Shown: positions 32,887-42,215, numbered from the stretch's first letter. The stretch is DNA of 64,000 bases from Actinacidiphila sp. DG2A-62 (GCF_035825295.1 NZ_JAYMGI010000002.1:4159001-4223000); one strand, 5' to 3'. The notes: generated by a model from the sequence alone, not told the origin. Made by a program: numbers and translations.

Positions 32887-35504
32887 TCAGCCGGGCTCGT
32901 GGCCGTGCGGCGGCTTTCCCGGGCGGGCGGGCCGGCGCGGGGCCGCGGGGAGCGAGACGACCATCGTGAGGCCGCCGCCCGGGGTGTCCTCGGGGGTCAG
33001 GGTGCCGTGCATCGCCTCGGTGAGCCCGCGGGACAGCGCGAGGCCGAGGCCCAGGCCGGTGGTGTTGTCGGTGTCGCCGAGCCGCTGGAACGGCTCGAAG
33101 ACCCGGTCGCGGTCCTCCGGCGCGAGGCCCGGCCCGTGGTCGGCGATCCGCAGCTCGACGCGGTCGCCCAGCGTGCTGGCGCTGACCAGCACGGGCGCGC
33201 CGGCCGGGCTGTGGCGCACGGCGTTGGCGGCCAGGTTGGCCAGCACCCGTTCCAGCAGCGCGGGATCGGCGAGGACCTCCGGGGCCGCGTCGAGTCCGCG
33301 GACGACGACGCCGGGGGCCGCCGGGTTCGCGGAGTTCACCGGCCCGGCCAGGTCGTCCAGCGCGGCCGGGGCGATCTCCGCCAGGGCGGTCGGCCGCAGG
33401 TCGAGGGTGAGGGCGCCGGCCTGCAGGCGGCTCATGTCGAGGAGGTTGTCGACGAGCCGGGCGAGCCGGGTCAGCGACTGCTCGGCGGTGGCGAGCAGTT
33501 CGTCGCGCTCGCCCGCGGTGAAGTCGACGTCGCGGCTGCGCAGGGAGCTGACCGCGGCCCAGCCCGCGGCCAGCGGGGTGCGCAGGTCGTGGCTGACCGC
33601 GGCGAGCAGCGCGGTGCGCAGCCGGTCGGCCGCCCTGACCGGCTCGACCTCGGCGGCGGCCTCGGCCAGCCGGGCGCGTTCCAGGGCGGCGGCCACGTGC
33701 CCGGCGAAGGCGACCAGCACCCGCCGCTCCGACGCGGCCAGATCCCGCCCCCGCAGCACCAGCGTCTGCCCCGCCCCGACCCCGACCGTGACCACACCCC
33801 CGGCCCCGGACCCGGACCCCGCATCGCCGGACCCCACGTCGCCGGACCCCACGTCGCCGGACCCCGCATCGCCGGACCCCGCGTCGCCCGCCGCCGGGCC
33901 GCCCTGCGGCGGCTCCGCGTCCACCAGTTCCGCGCTGTCCATGCCGAAGGCCTCCCGCGTGCGTTCGAGCAGGAGGGCCACCGTGTGGTCGCCGCGGAGG
34001 ATGCCGCCGGCCAGGGAGGAGAGGGTCTCGGCCTCGGCGGTCGCGGCGGCGGCGCGGCGGGACAGGCGCAGGGAGCGGTCGACGATCGCCGCGACGGTGA
34101 CCGCGACCACCGCGAACACGCCGAGCGCGAGCGCGTTGTTGGCCTCGCCGACGGTGAAGCGGTGCACCGGGGGGATGAAGAACCAGTTGAGCAGCAGCGA
34201 CGCGGTGACCGCGGCCAGCAGCGCGGACGCCACCCCGCCGATGCACGCGACGCCGACCACCGCGAGCAGGAACAGCAGCGCCTGGCTGGTCAGGTTGAGG
34301 TCGCCGCGGGCGTGGCCGAGGACCAGCGTGAGCAGCGCCGGCAGCACCAGCCCCGCCGCGGGCCCGGCGATCTTGCGCACCGGCGGGAGGCCGCCGCCCG
34401 CGGCCGGGGCAGCCGGCCGCGCCCGGCCCGCTCGTGGGTGACCATGTGGACGTCTATGGCGCCCGAGCGCTCCACCGTGGTCTCGCCGACGCCGCGCCCG
34501 GTGACGAACCGCGCGAGCCGGCCCCGCCTGCTGGTGCCGATGACCAGCTGGGTGGCGTTCTCGGCGCGGGCGAAGTCCAGCAGCGCGGTGGGCACATGGC
34601 CGCCGACCACCGAGTGGAAGGTGCCGCCGAGGCTCTCCACCAGGGCCCGCTGCCGGGCCAGCGCGGCGGGCGACGCGCCGGCCAGGCCGTCGCTGCGGGC
34701 CACGTGCACCGCGAGCAGGTCGCCGCCGGCCGAGCGGTCGGCGATGCGGGCCGCCCGGCGGATCAGCGTGGCGCCCTCGGGGCCGCCGGTGAGCCCGACC
34801 ACGACCCGCTCGCGGGTCTCCCAGACGCCGCCGATGCCGTGCTCGGTGCGGTACTTCTGCAGCGCCTCGTCGACCCGCCCGGCCACCCACAGCAGCGCCA
34901 GCTCGCGCAGCGCGGTGAGGTTGCCGACCCGGAAGTAGTGCGACAGGGCCGCGTCGACCTTCTCCGGCGCGTAGACGTCGCCGTGCGCCAGGCGGCGGCG
35001 CAGCGCCTCCGCGGGCATGTCGACCAGCTCGATCTGGTCGGCGCGGCGCACCACCTCGTCCGGCACGGTCTCGCGCTGCGGCACCCCGGTGATCTTCTGC
35101 ACCACGTCGTTGAGCGACTCCAAGTGCTGGACGTTGACGGTGGTGACCACGTCGATGCCCGCCGCCAGCAGCGCCTCGACGTCCTGCCAGCGCTTGGCGT
35201 GCCGGCCGCCGGGCACGTTGGTGTGGGCGAGTTCGTCGACCAGGGCGACGCGCGGCGCGCGGGCCAGCACCGCGTCGAGGTCCAGCTCGGGGAAGCGCAC
35301 GCCGCGGTGGGTGCGCCAGGCCCTCGGCACCTGCTCCAGGCCGCGCAGCATGTCCTCGGTGTGCGGGCGGCCGTGGCACTCGGCGTAGCCGACCACCACG
35401 TCCGTGCCGCGCCGGGCCCTGCGGTGGCCCTCGTCGAGCATCCGGTAGGTCTTGCCGACGCCGGGCGCCGCGCCGAGGTACACCTTGAGCCGGCCGGGCT
35501 TCAC
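32887..35504 (-). CDS. kdpD: KdpD sensor kinase, full-length but with an apparent frameshift
   Basis: Reads from GTG 35504, four bases after the kdpC stop. The first ~365 residues carry the KdpD sensor domain with Walker A GAAPGVGKT, the motif DELAHTNVPGGRHAKRWQD and a Usp domain. The frame then breaks near 34406-34409 (GGGG, i.e. CCCC in the gene). The other frame continues with GGGLPPVRKIAGPAAGLVLP, four membrane helices, HisKA AVSHDLRTPLAAGWAAVSSL and HATPase NLAANAVRHSPAG. Restoring one C gives 872 aa, the normal KdpD length. A 15-bp minisatellite encodes GDAGS-type repeats in the GAF region. If the break is real the kinase is dead. A sequencing undercall seems likelier. Confidence 0.85.
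33811..33885. repeat. 15-bp minisatellite inside kdpD
   Basis: Five near-identical 15-bp units (GCCGGACCCCACGTC and variants) at 33811-33885 encode repeated Gly-Asp-Ala/Val-Gly-Ser on the minus strand. The period is a multiple of three, so copy-number change keeps the frame. The peptide is a flexible linker in the region before the kinase core. Confidence 0.9.
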
Positions 35505-35508
35505 GGCG

Positions 35509-36114
35509 TCACCCCAGCCCGGCGAGATCGGCGTTGAGCCGCACCACGTTCACGTACCGCTCGCCGAGGAAGCCCAGGGCGCGGCCGTGGGTGGTGTGCT
35601 CGACCAGCCGGCGGACGGCGGCGGGGTCCAGGCCCCGGGCCCTGGCGACGCGGTCGACCTGCTCGGCGGCGTAGGCCGGGGAGATGTCGGGGTCGAGGCC
35701 GGAGCCGGAGGCGGTGACCGCGTCGGCGGGTACGTCCTTCGGGTCGACGCCGTCGAACGCGGCGATCGCGGCCCGGCGCTCTTTGATCGTCGTGACCAGG
35801 CCGGGGTCGTTGGGCCCGAGGTTGGAGGCGCCGGAGGCCAGTGGGTCGTAGCCGCCGGCGGACGGGCGGGGCTGGAAGTACCGCGGGTCGGGCCGGGGCG
35901 CCTCGTTCGGGTCGTCCGGGTGCTTCTTGGGCAGGTCGAAGGTCTGGCCGATCAGGCTGGAGCCGACCACGTGTCCGTCGTGCTCGATCAGCGAGCCGTC
36001 CGCCTGGTGCCGGAAGGCGGCCTGGGCGACGCCGGTGACCAGCAGCGGGTAGAGCACGCCGGTGATCACAGTGAGCACCAGCAGCATCCGCAGGGCGGCG
36101 AGATGGGTACGCAT
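35509..36114 (-). CDS. kdpC: potassium-transporting ATPase subunit C
   Basis: 201 aa from ATG 36114. An N-terminal membrane helix (LLVLTVITGVLYPLLVTGVA) is followed by the extracytoplasmic/periplasmic-type domain with family motifs GSSLIGQTF near 55, YFQPRPSAGGYDP near 87, and ASGSGLDPDISPAYA near 145. KdpC stabilises the KdpFABC complex and aids ATP or K+ handling by KdpB. Gene order F-A-B-C-D is canonical. It ends four bases before the kdpD start. Confidence 0.96.
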   Translation of the reverse strand: MRTHLAALRMLLVLTVITGVLYPLLVTGVAQAAFRHQADGSLIEHDGHVVGSSLIGQTFDLPKKHPDDPNEAPRPDPRYFQPRPSAGGYDPLASGASNLGPNDPGLVTTIKERRAAIAAFDGVDPKDVPADAVTASGSGLDPDISPAYAAEQVDRVARARGLDPAAVRRLVEHTTHGRALGFLGERYVNVVRLNADLAGLG

Positions 36115-36146
36115 GGCGATGTCTTCCCTGTCTTCCTTCCGCCGCT

Positions 36147-38330
36147 TCAGCGCAGTCCGGGGACGAACTGCACGACGAGGTCGATGAGTTTGATGCCGGC
36201 GAAGGGCAGCAGCAGCCCGCCGAGGCCGTAGACCCAGATGTTCCGGCTGAGCAACTGCGCGGCGGAGGACGGGCGGTAGCGCACGCCGCGCAGCGCCAGC
36301 GGGATCAGCGCCACGATGATCAGCGCGTTGAAGACGATCGCCGAGGTGATCGCGGAGGTCGGGCTGTGCAGCCGCATGATGTTGAGCTTGTCCAGGCCCG
36401 GGTAGGCGGCGGCGAACATCGCGGGGATGATCGCGAAGTACTTGGCGACGTCGTTGGCGATCGAGAACGTCGTCAACGCGCCCCGGGTGATGAGCAGTTG
36501 CTTGCCGATCTCGACGATCTCGATGAGCTTGGTGGGGTTGGAGTCCAGGTCCACCATGTTCCCGGCCTCCTTGGCGGCCGAGGTGCCGGTGTTCATGGCG
36601 ACGCCGACGTCCGCCTGGGCGAGTGCGGGCGCGTCGTTGGTGCCGTCGCCGGTCATCGCGACGAGCCTGCCGCCCTCCTGCTCCCGTTTGATCAGCGCCA
36701 TCTTGTCCTCGGGGGTGGCCTCGGCGAGGAAGTCGTCCACGCCGGCCTCCCGCGCTATGGCCCTGGCGGTCATCGGGTTGTCGCCGGTGATCATCACGGT
36801 GCGGATGCCCATCCGGCGCAGTTCGTCGAAGCGTTCGCGCATGCCGGGCTTGACCACGTCCTTGAGGTGGATCACGCCGAGCACCCGGGCGGTGGTCCGC
36901 CCGTCGCGCTCCACCACCTCGCCGACCACCAGCGGGGTGCCGCCGCCGGCCGCGATGGCGTCGGCGACCGGTCGGGCCTGCTCGCCCGGCCGGCCGCCGC
37001 TGTCGGTGATCCACCGCAGCACCGCGCTGGTCGCGCCTTTGCGCAGCGACCTGCGGGCGCCGTCCTCGTCAAGGTCCACGCCGCTCATCCGGGTCTGCGC
37101 GGTGAACGGCACGAACTGCGCGCCGGCGGGCCGGTCCGCGCCGCCGCGCCGGTCCGCGCCGCCGCGCCCGTCCGCGCCCGGCCCGCCGCCCGGGCCGTGC
37201 CGCTCCTCGGCCAGCGCCACCACCGACCGTCCCTCGGGCGTCTCGTCGGCCAGCGACGCCAGCCGCGCGGCCCGCGCCAGCTCGGCCACGTCGACGCCGT
37301 CGACGGGCAGGAACTCGGCGGCCTGCCGGTTGCCGAGGGTGATGGTGCCGGTCTTGTCCAACAGCAGCGTGTTGACGTCGCCGGCGGCCTCCACCGCCCG
37401 GCCCGACATGGCCAGCACGTTGCGCTGCACCAGCCGGTCCATACCGGCGATGCCGATCGCGGACAGCAGCGCGCCGATCGTGGTCGGGATCAGCGCGACG
37501 GTCAGCGCCACCAGCACCACCAGGGACTGCGCGGCGCCGGCGTAGACCGCGAACGGCTGGAGCGTCACCACGGCCAGCAGGAAGACCACGGTCAGCGAGG
37601 CGAGCAGGATGTTGAGCGCGATCTCGTTGGGCGTCTTCTGCCGGGCGGCGCCCTCGACCAGGGCGATCATCCGGTCCACGAAGGTCTCGCCGGGCCTGGA
37701 GGTGATCTTCACCACGATCCGGTCGGACAGCACCCGGGTGCCGCCGGTGACCGCGCTGCGGTCGCCGCCGGACTCGCGGATCACCGGCGCGGACTCGCCG
37801 GTGATCGCCGACTCGTCGACGCTCGCGACGCCCTCGACGACGTCGCCGTCACCGGGGACGACCTGCCCGGCCTCGACCAGCACGTGGTCGCCGAGCCGCA
37901 GGTCGGCGGCGGCCGCCCGCTCCTCGGTGTACGTGCCGGGCGCCGCGCCCGGCCGCCAGCCGGTGAGCCGCCGCGCCGGGGTCTCGGTCCTGGTCCGGCG
38001 CAGCGTCTCGGCCTGCGCCTTGCCGCGGCCCTCGGCGACGGCCTCGGCGAGGTTGGCGAAGAGCACGGTCAGCCACAGCCACGCGGCGATCACCCAGGCG
38101 AAGACGCCGGGGTCCTTGATCGCGGAGACCGTGGTGAGCACCGAGCCGACCTCGACCACGAACATGACCGGGTTCCTGACCATGGTCCGCGGGTCGAGCT
38201 TGCGGGCCGCGTCCGGCAGCGAGCTGACCAGCTGCCGGGGGTCGAGCAGTCCACCGGACAGCCGCCGGGCGGCCGGCCGGTCGGGAGCGCCGCCCGGGGC
38301 GGCGGGGGGTTCGAGGGTGGTGACGGACAT
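36147..38330 (-). CDS. kdpB: potassium-transporting P-type ATPase subunit B
   Basis: 727 aa from ATG 38330, overlapping the kdpA stop (ATGA). P-type ATPase landmarks: TGES (177-180) in the actuator domain, phosphorylated aspartate D325 in LLLDKTGTI, nucleotide-domain KGATSAVLRW, and TGDGTNDAPALAQADVGVAM near 600 in the P domain. An unusual Gly/Asp/Arg-rich repeat (GADGRGGADRRGGADR) lies in the nucleotide-binding domain near residue 395. KdpB hydrolyses ATP to drive K+ uptake through KdpA at micromolar K+. All catalytic residues are present. Confidence 0.97.
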   Translation of the reverse strand: MSVTTLEPPAAPGGAPDRPAARRLSGGLLDPRQLVSSLPDAARKLDPRTMVRNPVMFVVEVGSVLTTVSAIKDPGVFAWVIAAWLWLTVLFANLAEAVAEGRGKAQAETLRRTRTETPARRLTGWRPGAAPGTYTEERAAAADLRLGDHVLVEAGQVVPGDGDVVEGVASVDESAITGESAPVIRESGGDRSAVTGGTRVLSDRIVVKITSRPGETFVDRMIALVEGAARQKTPNEIALNILLASLTVVFLLAVVTLQPFAVYAGAAQSLVVLVALTVALIPTTIGALLSAIGIAGMDRLVQRNVLAMSGRAVEAAGDVNTLLLDKTGTITLGNRQAAEFLPVDGVDVAELARAARLASLADETPEGRSVVALAEERHGPGGGPGADGRGGADRRGGADRPAGAQFVPFTAQTRMSGVDLDEDGARRSLRKGATSAVLRWITDSGGRPGEQARPVADAIAAGGGTPLVVGEVVERDGRTTARVLGVIHLKDVVKPGMRERFDELRRMGIRTVMITGDNPMTARAIAREAGVDDFLAEATPEDKMALIKREQEGGRLVAMTGDGTNDAPALAQADVGVAMNTGTSAAKEAGNMVDLDSNPTKLIEIVEIGKQLLITRGALTTFSIANDVAKYFAIIPAMFAAAYPGLDKLNIMRLHSPTSAITSAIVFNALIIVALIPLALRGVRYRPSSAAQLLSRNIWVYGLGGLLLPFAGIKLIDLVVQFVPGLR

Positions 38331-39994
38331 CAGTGCAGCCCTTCGGCGAGCGGCCCCAGCGCGAGCGCCGGGAAGTAGGTGAGGCCCACCACGACGACGA
38401 TCACGCCGGCCAGCAGGCCGACGAACTGCGGCCGGTGGGTGGGCAGGGTGCCGGCGGTGGCGGGCACCGGCTGCTGCCGGGCCAGCGACCCGGCCAGCGC
38501 CAGCACGAAGACGATCGGCAGGAAGCGGCCGAAGAGCATCGCCAGGCCCAGCGCGGTGTTCCACCAGTTCGAGCTGACGGTCAGTCCGGCGAAGGCCGAG
38601 CCGTTGTTGTTGGCGGCGGAGGTGAAGGCGTACAACACCTCGGAGAAGCCGTGCGGCCCGGAGCCCAGCATGTTCGCCCGCTCGCCCTTCAGCGACATCG
38701 CGGTGCCCGCGCCGACCAGCACGACGGCCGGGGTGGCGAGGATGTAGAGGGAGGCGAACTTCATCTCCCGGGCGCCGAGCTTCTTGCCCAGGTACTCCGG
38801 GGTGCGGCCGACCATCAGCCCGGCCACGAACACGGTGATGACGGCGAAAATCAGGATGCCGTACAGGCCAGAGCCGGTGCCGCCGGGCGCGATCTCGCCC
38901 AGCATCATGTTGAAGATCGTCATCCCGCCGCCGCCCGGCGAGAACGAGTCGTGGAAGGAGTCCACGGCGCCGGTGGAGGTGAGCGTGGTGGACGCGGCGA
39001 ACAGCGCCGACGCCCAGACCCCGAACCGCTGCTCCTTGCCCTCCATCATCCCGCCGGCCGCGTGCCCGGCCGAACTGCTCACGCTGTGCAGCTCGTTGAC
39101 GGTGATCAGGGCGACCGAGGCGGCCCAGATCAGGCCCATCACGGCGAGCACCGCGTAGCCCTGGCGGCGGTCGCCGACCATCGTGCCGAAGGTCCGCGGC
39201 AGGCTGACCGAGATCACCAGCAGCAGGTAGATCTCCAGCCAGTTGGTGAACCCGTTGGGGTTCTCGAAGGGGTGCGCGGAGTTGGCGTTGTAGAACCCGC
39301 CGCCGTTGGTGCCGAGTTCCTTGATGGCCTCCTGCGAGGCGACCGGGCCGCCGGTGATCGACTGCTTGTCGCCGAGCAGCGTGCCGATCTCGTGCGCGCC
39401 GTGGAAGTTCTGCACCGCGCCCGCGGCCACCAGCACGATCGCGAAGACGAACGCGACGGGCAGCAGCACCCGTACGGTGATCCGGGTCAGGTCCACCCAG
39501 AAGGTGCCGACGCGGTCGGTGCGGTTGCGGGTGAAGCCGCGGATCAGGGCGGCCACCACCGCGACGCCGACCGCGGCGGAGACGAAGTTCTGCACCGCGA
39601 GCCCGGCCATCTGCACCAGGTGGCCCATCGTCGACTCGCCCGAGTACGACTGCCAGTTGGTGTTGGTGACGAAGGACGCGGCGGTGTTGAACGCGGTGCC
39701 CGGCGGCACCGCCTTCATGCCGACGGCCAGCAGCAGGTGGTTCTGCAGCCGCTGGAAGGCGTACAGGAACAGCACGCTCACCACGGAGAAGGCCAGCACG
39801 CCGCGCAGATACACCGGCCAGCGCTGGTCGGCGTCGCCGTCCACGCCGCCGAGCCGGTAGAGCGCGCGCTCGACCCGCAGGTGGCGCGCGGAGGTCAGGG
39901 TGTGGGCGATGTGATCGCCCAGCGGCCGGTACGACAGGGCCAGCGCGCCCAGCAGCGCGAGGATCTGCAGCCAGCCGGCGAGGGTGTCGTCCAC
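38330..39994 (-). CDS. kdpA: potassium-transporting ATPase K+-binding subunit A
   Basis: 554 aa from GTG 39994, sharing one base with the kdpF stop (TAGTG). Ten or so membrane helices and the four degenerate selectivity-filter loops of the SKT family are present: TNTNWQSYSGE near 113, LGTNGGGFYNANSAHPFENP near 230, TLTSTGAVDS near 345 and TSAANNNGSAFAGL near 470. KdpA forms the K+ path of KdpFABC. Normal length and complete. Confidence 0.97.
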   Translation of the reverse strand: MDDTLAGWLQILALLGALALSYRPLGDHIAHTLTSARHLRVERALYRLGGVDGDADQRWPVYLRGVLAFSVVSVLFLYAFQRLQNHLLLAVGMKAVPPGTAFNTAASFVTNTNWQSYSGESTMGHLVQMAGLAVQNFVSAAVGVAVVAALIRGFTRNRTDRVGTFWVDLTRITVRVLLPVAFVFAIVLVAAGAVQNFHGAHEIGTLLGDKQSITGGPVASQEAIKELGTNGGGFYNANSAHPFENPNGFTNWLEIYLLLVISVSLPRTFGTMVGDRRQGYAVLAVMGLIWAASVALITVNELHSVSSSAGHAAGGMMEGKEQRFGVWASALFAASTTLTSTGAVDSFHDSFSPGGGGMTIFNMMLGEIAPGGTGSGLYGILIFAVITVFVAGLMVGRTPEYLGKKLGAREMKFASLYILATPAVVLVGAGTAMSLKGERANMLGSGPHGFSEVLYAFTSAANNNGSAFAGLTVSSNWWNTALGLAMLFGRFLPIVFVLALAGSLARQQPVPATAGTLPTHRPQFVGLLAGVIVVVVGLTYFPALALGPLAEGLH

Positions 39995-40083
39995 TAGAAC
40001 TTCTCCGGGCGGATCAGGGCCACCACCAGGTAGCCGATCAGGAGGGCGGCGACGACGAGCCCCACGACGTCGTCCGCGCTCAC
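39994..40083 (-). CDS. kdpF: KdpF, stabilising subunit of the Kdp ATPase
   Basis: 29 aa from GTG 40083: one membrane helix (VVGLVVAALLIGYLVVALIR) followed by PEKF, the classical KdpF ending. It overlaps the upstream 27-aa ORF (GTGA) and the downstream kdpA start (TAGTG), so translation of all three is coupled. KdpF is a lipid-like stabiliser of the complex. Confidence 0.92.
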   Translation of the reverse strand: MSADDVVGLVVAALLIGYLVVALIRPEKF

Positions 40084-40163
40084 AGCCGCTCCACCGCCTT
40101 GGCGAGCAGGCCGAGCACGGCGAAGACGGCGACGGTGACGAGGACGAACACCAGGTCCTGCAT
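40080..40163 (-). CDS. 27-aa single-helix membrane peptide leading the kdp operon
   Basis: ATG 40163 to TGA 40080-40082 encodes MQDLVFVLVTVAVFAVLGLL followed by AKAVERL: one membrane helix with a short charged tail. Its stop overlaps the kdpF start (GTGA), the junction type used throughout this operon. No good Shine-Dalgarno is seen, and the ATG could be close to the transcript start. Similar short peptides precede kdpF in other Streptomyces, by recall, usually unannotated. It may be an additional KdpFABC subunit or a translation-coupling leader. Confidence 0.7.
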   Translation of the reverse strand: MQDLVFVLVTVAVFAVLGLLAKAVERL

Positions 40164-40320
40164 GAGGAGCACCCCGGGGTGTGACGGAGGGAACGGGCCG
40201 CGCGCCCGGCCGGTCAGGCGGGGCGTGCGGGCCGGCGCACCGCCGGCCGTTCCAGACAACCCCGCCTTCGCGCGGGTGGGAGCGGCCCTTAGCGGGTCCC
40301 TGACGCGCGGCGCGGACGCT

Positions 40321-40345
40321 TTGACGCGGCCTTGACGGCTTGACC
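40321..40345. promoter_or_regulatory. TTGACG repeats upstream of the kdp operon
   Basis: TTGACG at 40321-40326 and 40332-40337 (period 11), then TTGACC at 40340-40345, ~160-180 bp upstream of the first kdp ORF. The 11-bp period is identical to the 29786 site near kdpE/kinase/APC. Candidate KdpE operator; the orientation is opposite to kdp transcription. Confidence 0.4.
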
Positions 40346-40367
40346 GGGGAGGGAGCGGCCGGTCGGC

Positions 40368-42215
40368 TCAGGCGGACAGGCCCGGCGCGGGGATGCGCTG
40401 CTCGGTCCAGATGATCTTGCCGGACGCGGTGTAGCGCGTCCCCCACTGCTCGGCGAGCTGCGCGACCAGGAACAGGCCGCGCCCGCCCTCGTCGGTGGTG
40501 GCGGCGTACCGCAGGTGCGGGGAGGTGCTGCTGGTGTCGGCGACCTCGCAGATCAGCGCCCGGTCCATCAGCAGGCGCACCTCGATCGGCCCGGAGGCGT
40601 GCCGGATCGCGTTGGTGATCAGCTCGCTGAGGATCAGCTCGGTGGTGAAGGCCAGGTCGTCCAGGCCCCAGCGCTCCAGCTGCTCGGTGGCCGCGCCGCG
40701 CACCCGTGCCACCGCCGCCGGGTCGGTCGGCACCTCCCAGCGGGCGATCCGGTCGTCCGGCAGCGCCCTGGTGCGGGCCACCAGCAGCGCGATGTCGTCC
40801 TTCGGCACCTGCGGCAGCAGCTCGGCCAGCACGGTGTCGCAGGTCTGCTCGGGCGTGCGGTCGGGGCCGGCCAGCGCCTGCCGCAGCAGCTCCAGGCCGA
40901 CGTCGATGTCCCGGGCGCGGTCCTCCACCAGGCCGTCGGTGTACAGCACCAGCCGGCTGCCTTCGGGCAGCTCGCGCTCCACCGACTCGAACGGCAGCCC
41001 GCCCAGGCCCAGCGGCGGCCCGGCCGGCACGTCGAGGAACTCCGAGGTGCCGTCCGGGCGCACCAGCGCGGGCGGCAGGTGCCCCGCCCTGGCCAGCTCG
41101 CAGGTCCGCGCCACCGGGTCGTAGATCGCGTACAGGCAGGTGGCGCCGGCGATGGTGGCGCCGGTCGCGCCGGGCGCGGTCTCGTCCTTGTCGATCCGCG
41201 CGACCAGGTCGTCCAGGTGCGCCAGCAGGTCGTCGGGCGGCAAATCCAGCATGGAGAAGTTGTGCACGGCGGTGCGCAGCCGGCCCATCGTCGCCGCCGC
41301 GTGCATGCCGTGCCCGACGATGTCGCCGACCACCAGCGCGACCCGCGCGCCGGGCAGCGGGATCACGTCGAACCAGTCGCCGCCGACCCCGGCCTGCGCG
41401 GGCAGGTAGCGGTAGCCGACCTCCAGGGCGTTCTGCTCGGGCAGGCCGTGCGGCAGCAGGCTGCGCTGCAGGCTCACCGCCATCGCCGTGTTGCCGGTGA
41501 TGGCCGAGTCGAACTGCTCCTGGGTGGTGTACTTCGTGTCGAAGAAGCCGGTGTTGCGGCCGACCCGCAGCACCGCGACCCGGTCGCTGACCGCGCGCAC
41601 CTCGTCCATCTCGTGGCTGACGAAGAGCACGCCGAGCTGCTGGTCGCGCAGCCGCTGCACCAGTTCCAGCACCTGGGCGGCCTGCCGCGGGCCGAGCGCG
41701 GCGGTCGGCTCGTCCATCACCACCAGCCGCGGCTCGCCGATCAGCGCGCGGGCCACCGCCACGCCCTGCCGCTGCGCGCCGGACAGCGACGCGACCGGCA
41801 CCCGCAGGCTGGGCACGTCCACCGACAGCGACTCCAGCAGCCGCCGGGAGCGGCGCTCCATCGCGACCTGGTTGAGCATGCCGAAGCGGCGCAGCTCGCG
41901 GCCGAGGTAGAGGTTCTCGACGGTGTTGAGGTTGTCGCACAGCGACAGGTTCTGGTGCACGGTGGCGATGCCGAGCCGCTGGGCGTCCAGCGGGCGGCGC
42001 AGGTCGACCGGCCGGCCCTTCCACTCGATCGTGCCGGCGTCCGGCGAGAACACCCCGGAGACCGTCTTGACCAGGGTGGACTTGCCCGCGCCGTTGCTTC
42101 CCACGAGGCCCACCGCCTCGCCCTCGCGGACCTCCAGGTCCACGTCCTGCAGCGCCTGCACGGCTCCGAACCGCTTGCAGATCCCGCGCACGGTGAGCAG
42201 AGGACTGCCTCTCAC
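40368..42215 (-). CDS. ABC ATPase - SpoIIE-type PP2C phosphatase - HATPase fusion
   Basis: 615 aa from GTG 42215 (GGAGG ten bases upstream). Domain 1 (residues 5-225) is a sugar-type ABC ATPase like one half of RbsA/MglA, with GSNGAGKST at 39-47, a Q-loop (VHQNLSL), signature variant LSGAQRQGV, Walker B LVVMDEPTAAL and H-loop FVSHEM. Domain 2 (~265-480) is a SpoIIE-like PP2C phosphatase with GGDWFDVIPL, VVGDIVGHG, YTDGLVEDR and DDIALLVAR. Domain 3 (~495-610) is an anti-sigma-type ATPase with LSELITNAIRH and DEGGRGLFLV. All three active sites look intact. Probably couples sugar uptake or a captured ATPase module to partner-switch signalling. No permease is adjacent. Confidence 0.85.
   Translation of the reverse strand: MRGSPLLTVRGICKRFGAVQALQDVDLEVREGEAVGLVGSNGAGKSTLVKTVSGVFSPDAGTIEWKGRPVDLRRPLDAQRLGIATVHQNLSLCDNLNTVENLYLGRELRRFGMLNQVAMERRSRRLLESLSVDVPSLRVPVASLSGAQRQGVAVARALIGEPRLVVMDEPTAALGPRQAAQVLELVQRLRDQQLGVLFVSHEMDEVRAVSDRVAVLRVGRNTGFFDTKYTTQEQFDSAITGNTAMAVSLQRSLLPHGLPEQNALEVGYRYLPAQAGVGGDWFDVIPLPGARVALVVGDIVGHGMHAAATMGRLRTAVHNFSMLDLPPDDLLAHLDDLVARIDKDETAPGATGATIAGATCLYAIYDPVARTCELARAGHLPPALVRPDGTSEFLDVPAGPPLGLGGLPFESVERELPEGSRLVLYTDGLVEDRARDIDVGLELLRQALAGPDRTPEQTCDTVLAELLPQVPKDDIALLVARTRALPDDRIARWEVPTDPAAVARVRGAATEQLERWGLDDLAFTTELILSELITNAIRHASGPIEVRLLMDRALICEVADTSSTSPHLRYAATTDEGGRGLFLVAQLAEQWGTRYTASGKIIWTEQRIPAPGLSA

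Noticed and set aside
33811..33885. Possible CRISPR-like array
   Set aside because: Contiguous 15-bp coding tandem repeats without spacers inside kdpD. The repeats at 47095-47480 are also coding and unspaced.
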